Source of the DNA: Tomocerus qinae
Taxonomy: Eukaryota; Arthropoda; Collembola; Entomobryomorpha; Tomoceridae
Length of the DNA stretch: 64,000 nucleotides
Assembly (NCBI GenBank): GCA_020055645.1
Contig: CM034546.1
Location: 138,529,875-138,593,874 of the forward strand
Direction: 5' to 3'
The position numbers were made by a program, and so were the translations under genes. Below the pieces are notes generated by a model. That model was not told the DNA's origin. It saw only the letters and a list, made by a program, of their open reading frames with translations, and did not search any database. Below are positions 1-11,343 of this stretch, one piece after another. Every line of letters starts with the position of its first letter. The stretch's first letter is position 1.

Positions 1-906
1 AGGCCTACTATGTAGTCATGGCCGTTAATTGATCTTGGAAGATTGTCAAGCCATGGAAGCATAAAAAGGTATTGTCCTCTTGTGGTTGACACATAACTAA
101 AAAAATTAAATACATTATTCGACACCCTTATTCTCACTCACTCAAGTCTACTAAACCTCCCTAAATAAATAGTAAAATATTCTGAGAGGTATGAATGGAT
201 TTACCATAATGATTTTGGACTTAATTGGTCGCGAATGCAAGACGTCGATGTATTATAAATTTTAAGAGGAAACATTATAATTGGGTTGGAATGCGTGAAA
301 GTTAGAGTCCAGGTTAGGTTGGTTTAGGGGGGTTGGGGAGGGTGGATACTCGACCTTTAGGTCATGCCCGATAAACATCCGATGAAACATTTGGGGGCCA
401 TGTCTTAACTTTCTCACGCACCGTTTGCTACACTCTGACCCAAAATTGAAATTTATGTAAATGATTAACCAATACAGTACGTATATCTCATTAGAGCCTG
501 TTACGGGTATTATCACGTCTGTCTAAACCGTGCAATGCCAACAGCAGTGCACAGACTGAGAAGGACCACCAACTTCAAATGATAACTCAATGCGGTGGAA
601 CTCAGAAGGGAAAAAGCCATGCAGAACAACAGAACTCAATCAGTGAGCTCCAGCACTCCGAACTGTCACTACCATGGCAGTGCGCATACAACCAGCAGTG
701 GGAACATTCTCCAGAAGACCTCCTCTCCTAATTACATAGTACTGACGACTGACATTATAATTTCTTGAATTGATATATTTCCTTTGAATTATCTTTCTCG
801 CATCCTAACCGGTATTGTAATCAGATTCAGTGTGCAAATAAATCTCTATAACGGAATTACTACTAATCTCGGCTCGCAACACTCATCTTGGCACTGGACA
901 CTTGAA

Positions 907-1264
907 ACATAATAGTAAGGCAAGGACTCACCCTCAGATTAATCCTATCATACTAATCATCCGTAAATTTATCATACAATAATATTTATCATTAAATATC
1001 ACGGTTATTTTGGAAATATCTTATACTATCCAATCACATGTATGCATAATACATATAACATTCCATATAATCTGTGACATATGGCGCCCCACGTTGGGCG
1101 CCATATATTACTGGAGTAATATTTATCATACGTATATTATGTGAGAATAGTATGAATCAATGCCAATAAATATTATGTTAGTGTTTAGTTTGATAAATGA
1201 AATATGTTTTGCTATTATATTAATATGAATTCGGAGTGTGGTTCCTCGCCTTACTATATTCGAT
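907..1264. repeat. Imperfect palindrome centred on a GGCGCC hairpin
   Basis: The centre (about 1080-1107) is a perfect 11-bp stem, ATATGGCGCCC, with a 6-base loop. Outer parts match weakly in inverted orientation: AGTAAGGCAAGGA on the left and the complement of AGTAAGGCGAGGA on the right. On the minus strand the centre reads TGGCGCCCAACGTGGGGC, which resembles a primer-binding site of some insect LTR retrotransposons. No LTR pair or coding region was found with it. Confidence 0.45.
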
Positions 1265-2103
1265 GATATGTCTGGTGCCACGGTGCCAGGTATTGAATGC
1301 TGCGTGCAATTTCCAATTGTTGCTTTTAACTTGGATTTAATTTATATTAATCACCAAATCAATACAGTACATGTCGAGTCTCAATCAAAGATACGATAGG
1401 AAAATCAAAGTATGAAAACTGAATTCAAAATTATGAGAAAGGGGAAATTGAAGTGTAAGAACAATTACAGTGAGTGAGATCTGGGAGTTGTTCTCCGTTG
1501 GGCCGATTAATGCGCACTGGCATGCTTCTTGGTTGTGCTTCGCTGTTTTCCTTTCCTCCGCATAGAGCTGTGTTTGGAAGTTGGTGGGACTTGTTTGGCT
1601 TGGATATTCTTGTCAGTACACTGTTTAGGCGTACTGACTTTAGCGCGTAACAAGCCGAGCTATGTTTTCATGGTTTTAGAATAGATGCAAAGGTGGCAGA
1701 AAGCATGTCTTTCATCACAAAATCAACAAAAATTAAGTTCAAAAAAATCCCAAAATCTATGGGTGGCTTCCACATGCTGGGGGCTCCCAACTTTGGATGC
1801 AGATTACAGACGAACCCTTTGAGCTACGAAGTCGAATTTTTTTCAAAAATAAGAGAAAACAAATCCTGACAGCGGCAAGAAACAAATTCACCACTATTTG
1901 AAACTTTTGGTGGGATTTTTAACGTCTGTAGTTGCTTAAGTTTTTGAAATATATCTGCCATATAAATTAAACTATTGATATTTTTGGATTCCAAATTTGT
2001 AAGTAAAATCAAATGCTTGGTTCTGGAGGAATTTCGCCAAATGCAACGACAATTTTTCAAAAATTGCGAATTTCAAATTCGATGGAGGTTAGCCCGAATT
2101 TTT

Positions 2104-2560
2104 AGCTCGCCTGACAAGGCAGCTTATAGAATCGCACAGTCCGTCCGTCCGTTCGTCTGTGAGCACGATAACTTTCGAACGCATTGAAGGATATTGACCA
2201 AACTTGTCAAAAACATTGCATATGACCACAGGACAAAGCCTTTTGAAAATGGGTCAATTTGGTCCAATGGTTGTCAAGATGCCGTGCGCTGACTTTCTCT
2301 TCAATTTGATAGTCAAAGTAGATCTATTTTGTATTTCTGTTGATATTCATAGTCAACATTGATGTATTTTGATTTTCTGCTGATATTCAAGTAATAGTAC
2401 ATTGATTATTTAAATCAACAGGAAATTATTATTGTTGACAATAAAAATCAAAGTAAAATTAAAATAGATTAATATTGACTATCAAATTCGAAATAAAAAC
2501 AAAGCAAATTACTATCCACTACAGAAACATAATAAATTGAAAGTAGATTGTCTATGAAAA
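2104..2560 (+). repeat. Left-end fragment of the CTCGCCTGA repeat family
   Basis: Begins AGCTCGCCTGA and continues through the GTCCGTCCG iteration and the GATAACTTTCGAACG core, as in the full element at 57449-59100. It then passes into degenerate units of the 'TGATTTTCTGTTGAT' minisatellite, first direct and then inverted (from about 2400). It lies in an intron of P450 copy A. Confidence 0.7.
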
Positions 2561-4042
2561 TGAAAGGAATTCGGAAAATTAAATATAAAGTCGCAATAAC
2601 CTATTTCCAATTTATATTTCGTTCCTTTCCCACTTCCTAGTTTTATTTGCTTTATTCAAAGCAGTATATTGTATGCTTTGTATACGAAAACTATTTTTGT
2701 TCGTCCGTCCGGAAATCGCTGTGTATAATAAATTTAGAAATGCTCTAAATATTAATAAACCAGTTTGTGTTTCCTGGATTTGACTGTGAGAAAGTACAGG
2801 AAGTTGATGTGTGGGCCCTACTATCTCACATTTATTGCCAGTCAAATCCCCCTAAAATCCTGTCGTACCAATTTATTCGCATTTATATTAAGGCCTGAAT
2901 ATAGTGACGGCCTGGGTATATTGACGGGCTCGTCTATTCTAAAACCATGAGTACATATAGCCCGGCTCAAATGAGAAGTATGTACCCAATATCTTACCGT
3001 GTAATGAATTCAATTAGTTTTTTTATTCTCTGATCATCGTGACTATATCTGTCTCCAGTCACAATGCTCCATAAAGCGTTGACTACTGCAATGTTGAAAG
3101 TCATTTCCGTTGAAATGGGCTTCGTGGTTTCTTTCCGAAGATTTTCAATCAGTTCCGAGACTTCTTCTTGTACCAAGTTCTCCATTGACTTTCTGCCAAA
3201 CCCAAAATCGCGTAGATTTTTAAGAATGAAACGCCTTTGCTCCACCCATTCCGACCCTTCCGTCATAATCACCCCTTTCAAATAAACGAATAAAAATATT
3301 AGTATTTTGTATGTTTATGCACTTTACATGTTTTCGTTTGACTGTTTATTTTTAGTTTTGGTTAGTTGATTGCATTGGTTAGGAAGTATTTTAGTTGGCA
3401 ACCTACAAATATATTGTTATTAATAATTTATATACTGATTTTATTTAAATTCCCAAAGAAAATACTTATAGTTGAATATAAATCCCTGTAAACCTCTCAT
3501 TTTTTCCGTTTTAAGATTTGCAGCATGCCTTACATGGGGACGACCAGTAAATGCGGCCAAACCAAAAGCTTCTTTGACCAATTTATAATCATTTAGGATA
3601 ATTGCGCTGCAATTACAAATATTTTCATTTGTTGGTTGCATATTTATAATAGTACATTGCTCCTCGAAATGTTACTTACCGCCGATTGCCAAAATCAATT
3701 GCCATAATATCTCCATACTTTTCTTTCATCTGCATAAAAGTCACATGCGGTTTTCTTCCAAGCTGGAAAATATTTCCTACTAGCGGAAAGCTGAATGGAC
3801 CTGCAATTCATATTCGAACAAAAATCAACAGTTTTTTAGGCTAAAAATATATTAAATCTCATTTGCAAGTAGCTTGTTTAAAATTGACCTTGAAGAGAAA
3901 ATACCATACGAACGAAAATAATCAATATGAAGGATAAGACAATGGTTATGCATTACCTGGGGGGTAATTTTTTGGTCGTCTGTTGAGTAAAGTTAGATAT
4001 GTAAAAAAAAGTCAGAAACGCAACAAGAAGTTCAAGTAACAT

Positions 4043-5850
4043 AGCTGGAGCCTTTTTGAAATCATAAGGTGAAATCTAGGATGTAATATTTAATTAACTA
4101 AAGACACTGATACTATATAAGATACAAATTGAGGGTTTTCTTTGAAATCAATAACCACAATTGTTTGGACGTTTTATTTGGAATGCCTTTGTAAAACAAG
4201 TATTTAAAGAATGTACATAATGTGTGATTGGTGGTGGAATTTTTATGCTGGAGATAGTAGTGGCCAAGTGTTAGTACTCAGCCACAGGGTTAGCAGATTT
4301 CTGTCATCATCGCGACACTCTGCCCTTATCTATCTATCTCTGTCTATTATGTATGTAAATGCTGTAATACGAATTGTGTACATTGTGATTGTGTTGCTTG
4401 CATACAAGCAAATTCCTACGTTTTTCATAGTGTACCGAGTGAGATCAGCAGCTCCGATCCGAGTCTGCTTCAAAAGGTTTCACCTTCGTAATTCTTTCAA
4501 ACCCGACCCACCCAGACAAGGTTACCAGGTTAAATGACAAGTATGTAGTAATACTTATAGCTTAAATTATATATATTATGATGCTTACAATACTTGCAAG
4601 TGTTAGGAAATACTTAAATCAAACTTATAAGTACTTAAATGAGTTATAATTAGTAACAATGAAATAAAATTAGAGCAATCTTTATTTTTGTTCTAATTAG
4701 TAGAAAGAAATGTTAAAATTTTCTTGTACATAGCGAGAATTTTTATTGCAGTATCTTCAAAATTTGACACTAATGTCAAAAATCTCCTTCAATTACCATT
4801 AACGTCCATTAATCACCAATCTGGAGATGCTAAGAAGTAAGCCTTATCTTCTTTAGCTGTGTAACTAATGAATTAAAGGTAAATTAAGGTAAATTCGTTT
4901 TGTCTTTGTTTAATGTTATTTGACTTCTTAGCAATTCTATTTTCTCATTTAGTAATATCATTTTTGGTATCATTTAACGCGTTTTGGTTTCCCTATTATG
5001 CATATTTTTGGGATATAAAAAAGTACATAATATCACGCGGCCTGTTCATGGCTTTTAAAAACCCATGGACTGGGTTTATCAATGTTACCTTATGCTACAT
5101 CTCGCAGTCAGCTTCAACCCTTGTACCAGATGAACACAGATAAACACTATGCTACAGCAATGTAGTGTAGATTGTTGGTACTGCGGCTAATTAGAGTACC
5201 AATTGTTTAGGCACAAACATGATTTACCTTCTCACGTGATTGTATTCGTTGCTGGAATAGGGAAATTATTAATATATTAAAACACAATAATATTATTATA
5301 CCTTAGTTACTGCAAGTTCATTTTTCGGCCTTGGATTATAAAGTGATGCATGATGATCATACAGAAACAGATGAAGATGGTGATACAGATGGAATTCCAA
5401 ATTAAATATATAGTATGCACTATATATTACACAACATTGTCAACGTATAATGATAACATTATGTACTCTGTCTGACTGATGGTCTAACGATTTAAACATA
5501 CAAAATTGTTTTTGCTCGTTTTTGTTACTTATAGTTGATGCAACGTATAACTATACATTATTATGTACACATCCTTGAAAGCCTGCACTTTTTATACCGA
5601 GCAATTACCCAAGTCAACTACTCATGTATGTAGTGCCAATGCCAATTAATTGTTGAGTTGGTTTATACTAATTTAGAATTTTCAAAATTAACTGGCGACG
5701 GATTTTTCGAATGGGTGGTACCTTGAACGGAATAACTCCTTGATATTTAATAATATCAATAAAGAATCATAACAAATTGGACTTGAGGTTAGCAATATTC
5801 ATATTGTTTAGTTTTCAAATTGGTTTTGATTATTATGAACCACATCATAC
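4043..5850. other. Upstream region of P450 copy A, homologous to that of copy B
   Basis: Blocks at about 4200-4530, 5140-5500 and 5690-5830 align in order with 14600-14820, 16430-16770 and 17360-17560. They share, for example, the GTGAGATCAGCAG and CAATGTAGTGTAGATTG segments. This places the segmental duplication well beyond the genes. A TATA-like TTATATAG on the minus strand about 75 bp before the exon 1 start is a possible promoter element. No other gene is seen. Confidence 0.65.
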
Positions 5851-6790
5851 TAATATCATCATCATAATTTTAATGTCAGTCAAATACGGTATTCCTTTTA
5901 GAAAAACTCAAGCATCTTTTCTGAATTGAGATTACAGAACAATGTAGGTAGATAACGAGGACAAAAGCGAGAGTTGAAGGTAGAGTGACCCCAAAGACGA
6001 CGTGGGCAAGGTCACAACGTCCCCTCCCCCAAATCTTGAAAAATGAAGAAATTTTTGTCTAAAATCGAAAACATTTTCAAGTAATATCAACACAAAATTT
6101 TATGCAAAATAGTTTTCTTCTAGCAATAAGACATTTGGGTAACAATAATATTTTTGATTTTTATTTTGCGCCATAAACTGAAGAAGAATAAATTATTTAC
6201 AACAAATACAAAACCGAGAGATGAAAGGAGGGGCAAATATCTTCTTCTTTATGAAGACTGCTTTATCACTGCAGTCATTGAAATGGTTTCGACATTTTGC
6301 GAATCTCCCTTTTGCTCAAGTAAATCAAATCATGTCATTGGGAATGGCACTTTGTCTAAATATTCTATAGCTGATGCTTGATTGTTATCCCCTTTGTTAA
6401 AAATATATTGTATTTATATAACAGTCGTGATAAATATTCATTATTTTTTCTAATTTTGTTCCACAAGTTGGAAGACATTCGTTAAAAATTTGATTATTAC
6501 AATGATAGTATGAAGCAGTAAATTTCATTTTATACAAACAAACATGGCAAATATATGGACACAAGAAATTAATACCAAGAAGATATATACAGCTAATTAG
6601 CAAGTTAAATTGTTAGTTGAATTATCAGAGAAAAGAGTTAACGGAAGCTTTAAAACCCTGTTTATAACTGTAAGGATTGTATTGTCCTTTGTTTGAATCA
6701 CTAAATCAGTATTACAATAATTTGCACATCAAATCTATATAAAATATTTAGTATTTAGAAGTAGATTGACATTGGAAGATTTTAAAAGTA
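5851..6790. other. Intergenic, nothing recognised
   Basis: AT-rich DNA between the two duplication units. Only short non-conserved open frames occur, and I see no repeat or domain. Confidence 0.5.
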
Positions 6791-6826
6791 GCTACTTATT
6801 TCTTACCTGGCACAAGAGCAGGCAAC

Positions 6827-7045
6827 AAAAAAGATACTCCTTTTTAACAAAAAAGTAAAACAGTACTGCCTTTTTTTTAAAAAAAAGCAGTCCTTATTAC
6901 CCTTTCTACCTCGTGTAAAGTTGAAGTAAATAGAGCAAGCTGCTACATCAAAAAAGGTAAAATGGCAAAAAGGGACTGCTCTAAGCAAATCTTACTCCTA
7001 AATTTTTTATAAAAAAGGTAAAAGCCAAAAATGGTCTTAGGGACG
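6827..7045. mobile_element. Degraded hAT-like MITE (AAAAAGGTAAAA family)
   Basis: A diverged relative of the well-bounded MITE at 60676-60880. It has the same runs of AAAAAGGTAAAA, GCCTTTTTT and the AAGGGACTGCT segment, in the same order. No target duplication can be set, so the ends are approximate. Confidence 0.5.
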
Positions 7046-8160
7046 ATAATATATTTACTTTGACATTGGTCTTCAGATTTTAATATCGTATAGTTTAAGT
7101 TACGTTTTTTTGACGATGGCGACCGGTCATTGAAAATAAGGAGAAGTGCATTTTTACGCTGCTATTATTGTATATTTCTGCCAAAAGAAAAATCCACTGC
7201 GTGGATGAATCATTGCCAATTTCATAAGGCAACATGAAGTGGACCGTATATGTCGAATATTGAATGTGCACCACGAAATGATAGAATAGGACTAAAAATT
7301 ACACAGTATGGCGAAACATTCTTAGTTGAACCAGGTATATTTGTACGTTTTTGAAATAAATTTTGGAACCTATGCTTTCCTTACATGCCTCTTATACCTC
7401 TAGCCCTCTAGCCGTGGAAGTCCACGTCCACCGTACCAAGGCAACAAAGTCTTTCCACACATTTAAATAACATGAGAATCAAGTCTTCTTAAGGCTGGCT
7501 CTACGGGTTTTCACCATTTACTAAATACTGCCCACTCTCACGCTGTAGAGAATAGAAATACAAAAAACGTAGAATGGCAATGCTGTATCTGCCTGTGTTA
7601 TTCCAATTTTCATGCAGTTGTCTCATTTCTCGCTGACATATCCTTACCAATACTTTTCACTTATTGGTTGTAAGAAAGAGTGGAGGGAACGAATGAATAA
7701 TGCATTGCAGAAGCCTGCCGCAATGACAACAAACCTGCTGGGGGTGAATTGCACTCTGTATACCAACCAATGCATTGTTCATCCTTCCCTCTCCGCGACT
7801 TCCAAAGGCAGCTCCAAGGAACAAGAGGAAGGCCAGCTTAGGCTTCTATACGTCTCCCAAGTATATCTCTCATCAGAGCTCCCAGAGCTCCTTGCTGTGT
7901 GCTACAAGTTCGCAGGCGTTTTGCTATTGGTCGGTCGCAGCCGCTCTCTCATTGGTTCTCGTATGTACCTACGTGTATTCTAAGTGTGGACCATTTCTCT
8001 TATGGAAGCTGGCCTTCTATAGTGAAGCGCCAGCTTCACAGCCACCATCGGTATTCTATGGGCAGCTCTTAACCAATAGACGAAAACTGCCTGTTAGAAT
8101 AAACCAAGGATCGAGACAGAAATGAAATTTGACGTCACAATTTCAATTACCTATCTCTCT
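7046..8160. other. Intergenic; GC-richer stretch with CCAAT-like boxes
   Basis: From 7700 to 8120 the base composition is less AT-rich, with two overlapping open frames of 116 and 123 codons. Neither resembles a known family. Several ATTGG/CCAAT motifs (about 7925, 7950, 8072) could be promoter-like or part of an old LTR. No function assigned. Confidence 0.3.
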
Positions 8161-8167
8161 TTATTCA

Positions 8168-8603
8168 GAGGAGTTTACTCCGATGTATGCGTTTACACTT
8201 TCTGTCTGTCTGTCTGTCTGTGTGTCTGTCCGTCCGTCCGTCCTTATGTGCGATAACTTTCGAACGGTTTAAGTTAGACAATTCAAATTTTCAGGATACA
8301 TCATTAAGGTAAAATGTAGGTCTGAGTCCGTATATGAGCAGGATCGGTCACATCCCCTGACTGGGGGAAAGGGTTGAAAATATCAATTGGCGATAACTTT
8401 GAAACGGTTATACCTAAACTACTCAAATTTTCAGAGCACAATATTGAGGTAAAATGTAGGTCTGAGTTTGTATATGAGCAGGATCGGTCACATCCCCTGA
8501 TTGGGGGAAAGGGTTGAAAATTTCAATTGGCAATAACTTTGGAACGGTTATACCTAAACTACTCAAATAAATTTCAATTGGTGATACTTTGGAACGCGAA
8601 ACT
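8168..8603. repeat. Inverted-end element with CGATAACTTTCGAACG core and tandem units
   Basis: Bounded by CAGAGGAGTTT (about 8168) and its complement AAACTCCTCTG (about 8603). Inside are a CTGT/CCGT simple repeat and then about 2.5 tandem copies of a ~125-bp unit, each with a 'CGATAACTTT(C/G)(A/G)AACGGTTA' core. The core matches the element family at 57449-59100, but the terminal motif differs. Confidence 0.6.
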
Positions 8604-8985
8604 CCTCTGCTGTTATACCCCGTTTTGCAACGGTTTATTATATCTATGCTGTAGAGAAACACGAACATAAACTCACCATAATTTCAAGTTACGAGTCAGT
8701 AGTGTATAGTATTGTATATACTGTAAAATCTAACTGGTTTTTTTCCGTGTCTACAAAATGAATCAGTTTTCTATACCACAGAATATTGAACTAATGTAAA
8801 ACCACCCTGTTACAAAAACATTATGCTCGGTCAAAAATATTATTTGATAAATAAACAGACAGTACATTTGGGCTACAAAGCTACAAGCGCAATCACAAAT
8901 CATCAGCAAAACTTTCATTTCAGGTTTTCATATTTGCTGTTTAGAGAGTGACATCTTACTCAATGATATCAATCCCCTAATCTAA

Positions 8986-9330
8986 TATCTGTAAATAGTT
9001 ATTTGACCTTTTGGGGTCACTTTTAGGGATTTTGTAAAGATACCAAAAAAGAGGAGAAAAATATCTAGTGAACCTAGAGCCTACTTTTCTCAGTTACGCC
9101 ATTAGTAACGACTACAGAACAGAGTGAATGTATCCGTCTCGCAGGCTCTTTTGTATGCATTAACTTTTGCAGAAAATGGCTCAACTTTTTATTTTCAAAA
9201 ATTAAAAAATGCTATTTTATTTCCTTGTAAACAAATTCTAAGGACTAGGTTCACTAGATAATAAGTCTAAGATCTTCAATTTCAAATTTGGGTTCGTACG
9301 CCTTGTGGTAATGGAGGTAGGAGGATTTTG
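8986..9330 (+). repeat. Dispersed repeat, copy 1
   Basis: Found again in inverted orientation at 61232-61590. Shared landmarks in order: TTTTGGGGTCACTTTTAGG, ATATCTAGTGAACCTAGAGC, the GCATTAACTTTTGCAGAAAA segment, CTAGGTTCACTAGAT and the AATTTCAAATTTGGGTTCG segment. It is about 350 bp, noncoding, with no clear terminal repeats. Confidence 0.7.
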
Positions 9331-9770
9331 CCAAACGTAATGGAAAGCCGTAAACGTATCGTTGCTTGAAACTAGATGACAAATTTTGCATATTATGTAT
9401 AACTATATGGAATTAAAACATGAATTTGGTATCACTTTGGCATATAACGTCATTTAATTCCATTAACCGTAGGAGTCAAACCATTTAATTGGTAACCTAA
9501 TTTTAGAGAAAAATATTCATATGGTTTGACTGATGTCGAATTATGTCAATACGTCGATTGTAATCGAATTTTATAATAATTAAAGTTAACATTTACAAAA
9601 CTTTTAAACGACTTGTCAGTATTCAAATAATAATTACTTTCAGTTTTGTAGGCCAAAAAAATTGATTGCGTAACCCAAATAACGGTGTAAGTTAGAAAGA
9701 AGATTTTAAATGTTTAAAAATCCATAGTTACGAGCATTGTCATAATCTGAAAATCCCAAGATCTGACAAG

Positions 9771-10139
9771 CAGTGTTGTGCAGTGATTAAAACCATTAGT
9801 GGTCACAATGGGCAAAATGGCCCGGTCAAAATACACTCAAAAGGTAAAAATGCCTTTTTGGGGTTAATTGAGACCCCAAGGTAGCTTTTACTGCAACAGT
9901 AAACAAAGAATATAACTTTCTAAAGATAGCAGTTAAAAATGATTAGAGAGTGTCATTTTGTAGTCTGATGTTAGTAGAATAGTGTTTCATTGGTTTTAGG
10001 CCATATTTCATTCTCTAAATATTTTAAATTTTTAACCTAAGTAACTGCATACTGATATTTTGTCCATTTTGACCACTTTTGACCATTTTGACCAGCGGCC
10101 AGGTCAAAATGCAAAAAGGTGGTAAACTGTACAACACCG
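9771..10139. mobile_element. hAT-type MITE with 8-bp target duplication CTGACAAG
   Basis: Terminal inverted repeats CAGTGTTGTGCAGT and, on the other strand, CGGTGTTGTACAGT. They are flanked by a perfect direct 8-bp repeat, CTGACAAG, at 9763-9770 and 10140-10147. It is 369 bp and noncoding. An 8-bp duplication with CA(G/A)-initial ends is typical of hAT elements. A larger, invaded relative lies at 35765-36715. Confidence 0.8.
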
Positions 10140-10489
10140 CTGACAAGAGATTACATCCGACATTTTACCAATAGTTGAACTGACGTAACTCTTAGGGCGG
10201 CATCTTGAGTGCTGCAGCCCTTCCGCTGGCAGGACTGGAGGGGTACCTATCGGCTACCCTCCTCAGCCGAATGAGAGTTAGTAGTTGGTAGCCCACCTTT
10301 TCGACATTATATACATTATGTACCACAAAATTTAAACTAAACTTTATTTTACCTTTGAATTTTCAAGTTTTTTATTGTTCATGACCTGTTTAGAAGCGGT
10401 TTTTCCATACCACATCCATGTGACCCCCTAAAAAATTTCGCGAGCCTAATGGGCGCCAACCCGCCCTCCCCACCTTTAGTACCCCCTCG

Positions 10490-10560
10490 GTGAACTCAGC
10501 CACATTGGCTTGGTGGAGCACTCAGGCTTCCACTGCCAGTTCGAGTCTTTGGCTAAGTGA
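10490..10560 (+). repeat. Possible tRNA-derived SINE fragment
   Basis: TGGCTTGGTGGAG (about 10506) resembles a pol III A box. AGTTCGAGTCT (10538-10548) resembles a B box at suitable spacing. No clean cloverleaf can be folded, so this is not called a tRNA gene. Confidence 0.35.
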
Positions 10561-10888
10561 AATATTCGAGGGCTGTTTTATAAGCGAGTGTTTGAGTTGT
10601 AAATGTGGAATTAAGACAAAGGTTAAGCACGAAGCCGCAATTACAAGGGCCTCCCCTCTTAGATAAACGAGTAGCTTAGATAACCTGTCTTTGTTGGGCT
10701 AGTAGACTTCCGATAAGTCCCACAACAGTGACTCGTAATGACAGCCTTAGGCTTCTCGGGTATTAATTGCGCCCAATACTATCACTTAATACAGTAAACA
10801 TACCCCCTCCGTGAAACTCAGAGGTGGGAAGGTATTTTCCTGGCATAGTCTCAATTTTTTGTTGCTTAGCTATGTGACACCACACGGC

Positions 10889-11009
10889 GACATTTCCTAT
10901 ACATTTGCATGGGGCATCATCAATTATGGTGAAAGTGCATGTCAAAAAATTAGAATAATTTTTTCTAAAATATTTTTCTGACGCATGGAAATGTATAGGA
11001 AAGTCTCCG
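10889..11009. repeat. Short inverted repeat
   Basis: Arms of about 22 bp around TTTCCTATACATTT and its complement AAATGTATAGGAAA, separated by about 75 bp. Could be a decayed MITE. Confidence 0.5.
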
Positions 11010-11343
11010 TTATCGGTTTACATACAAAAAAATTCTGAATTGCCTGGGAATTCCAACATATTTTACTTCTACTAGCTTTGTGGTTTCAGTATATTTTGTC
11101 CATCTAGGGATTATCTAGTTCGGGTGTTCGGTTTTCCTTGCTGAACTATTCATTGTTGTACTGCAGGCTGTTTCTGCTTAATTTTTTTCCATTTGTGGGA
11201 AGAGAAGTTGATCGTAAATTATAAGTCGGTTGTCGGATGCGTTACTTGTAACTATTGGCTTTTCAGTTTGTTTACAATTACATTTAAAAAATAAATGCCG
11301 AGTATTATTCTAAGATACACCCTTATTCAGGTTATACAATCAA

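Larger units (their letters stand above)
97..2997 (-). other. Intron 4 of P450 copy A (2.9 kb, repeat-filled)
   Basis: The same intron in copy B is only about 0.53 kb, so copy A's has been enlarged by insertions. It holds an imperfect palindrome (907-1264) and a repeat fragment (2104-2560), listed separately. A compositionally different stretch at 530-900 has an AATAAA near 838 and might be a retroelement LTR or a gene 3' end. I see no coding exon in the rest. Confidence 0.6.
1..4042 (-). pseudogene. Cytochrome P450, CYP2-clan type, copy A (partial, exon 1 frameshifted)
   Basis: Membrane-bound haem monooxygenase, 5' part only. Exons on the minus strand: exon 1 3957-4042, exon 2 3680-3800, exon 3 3494-3606, exon 4 2998-3274, exon 5 1-96 (cut by the window edge). 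Every junction has GT/AG ends, and phases of exons 2-5 match copy B at 11344-14432. Exon 4 holds the C-helix W-x3-R (WVEQR). Exon 5 matches copy B's but differs at several positions. Exon 1 should give the N-terminal membrane anchor, but a run of eight A (T on the coding strand) near 4003-4010 makes it 86 bp instead of 85. This shifts the frame before the KNYPPG hinge. Exons 2-4 are identical to copy B, so the break is confined to exon 1. Either this is a recent pseudogene, or the homopolymer is a sequencing error, or another start is used. The haem-binding exons lie outside the window. Confidence 0.85.
10148..11343. other. Intergenic downstream of P450 copy B
   Basis: Holds a possible tRNA-derived SINE (about 10490-10560) and a short hairpin (10889-11009), listed separately. 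No protein-coding exon is evident. Confidence 0.5.

Noticed and set aside
7612-8125. Two overlapping plus-strand frames of 116-123 codons
   Set aside because: Overlapping in different frames with no recognisable protein; composition may reflect a promoter-like or LTR stretch.
10490-10560. tRNA gene
   Set aside because: A- and B-box-like words are present but no cloverleaf or acceptor stem forms; kept only as a possible SINE.
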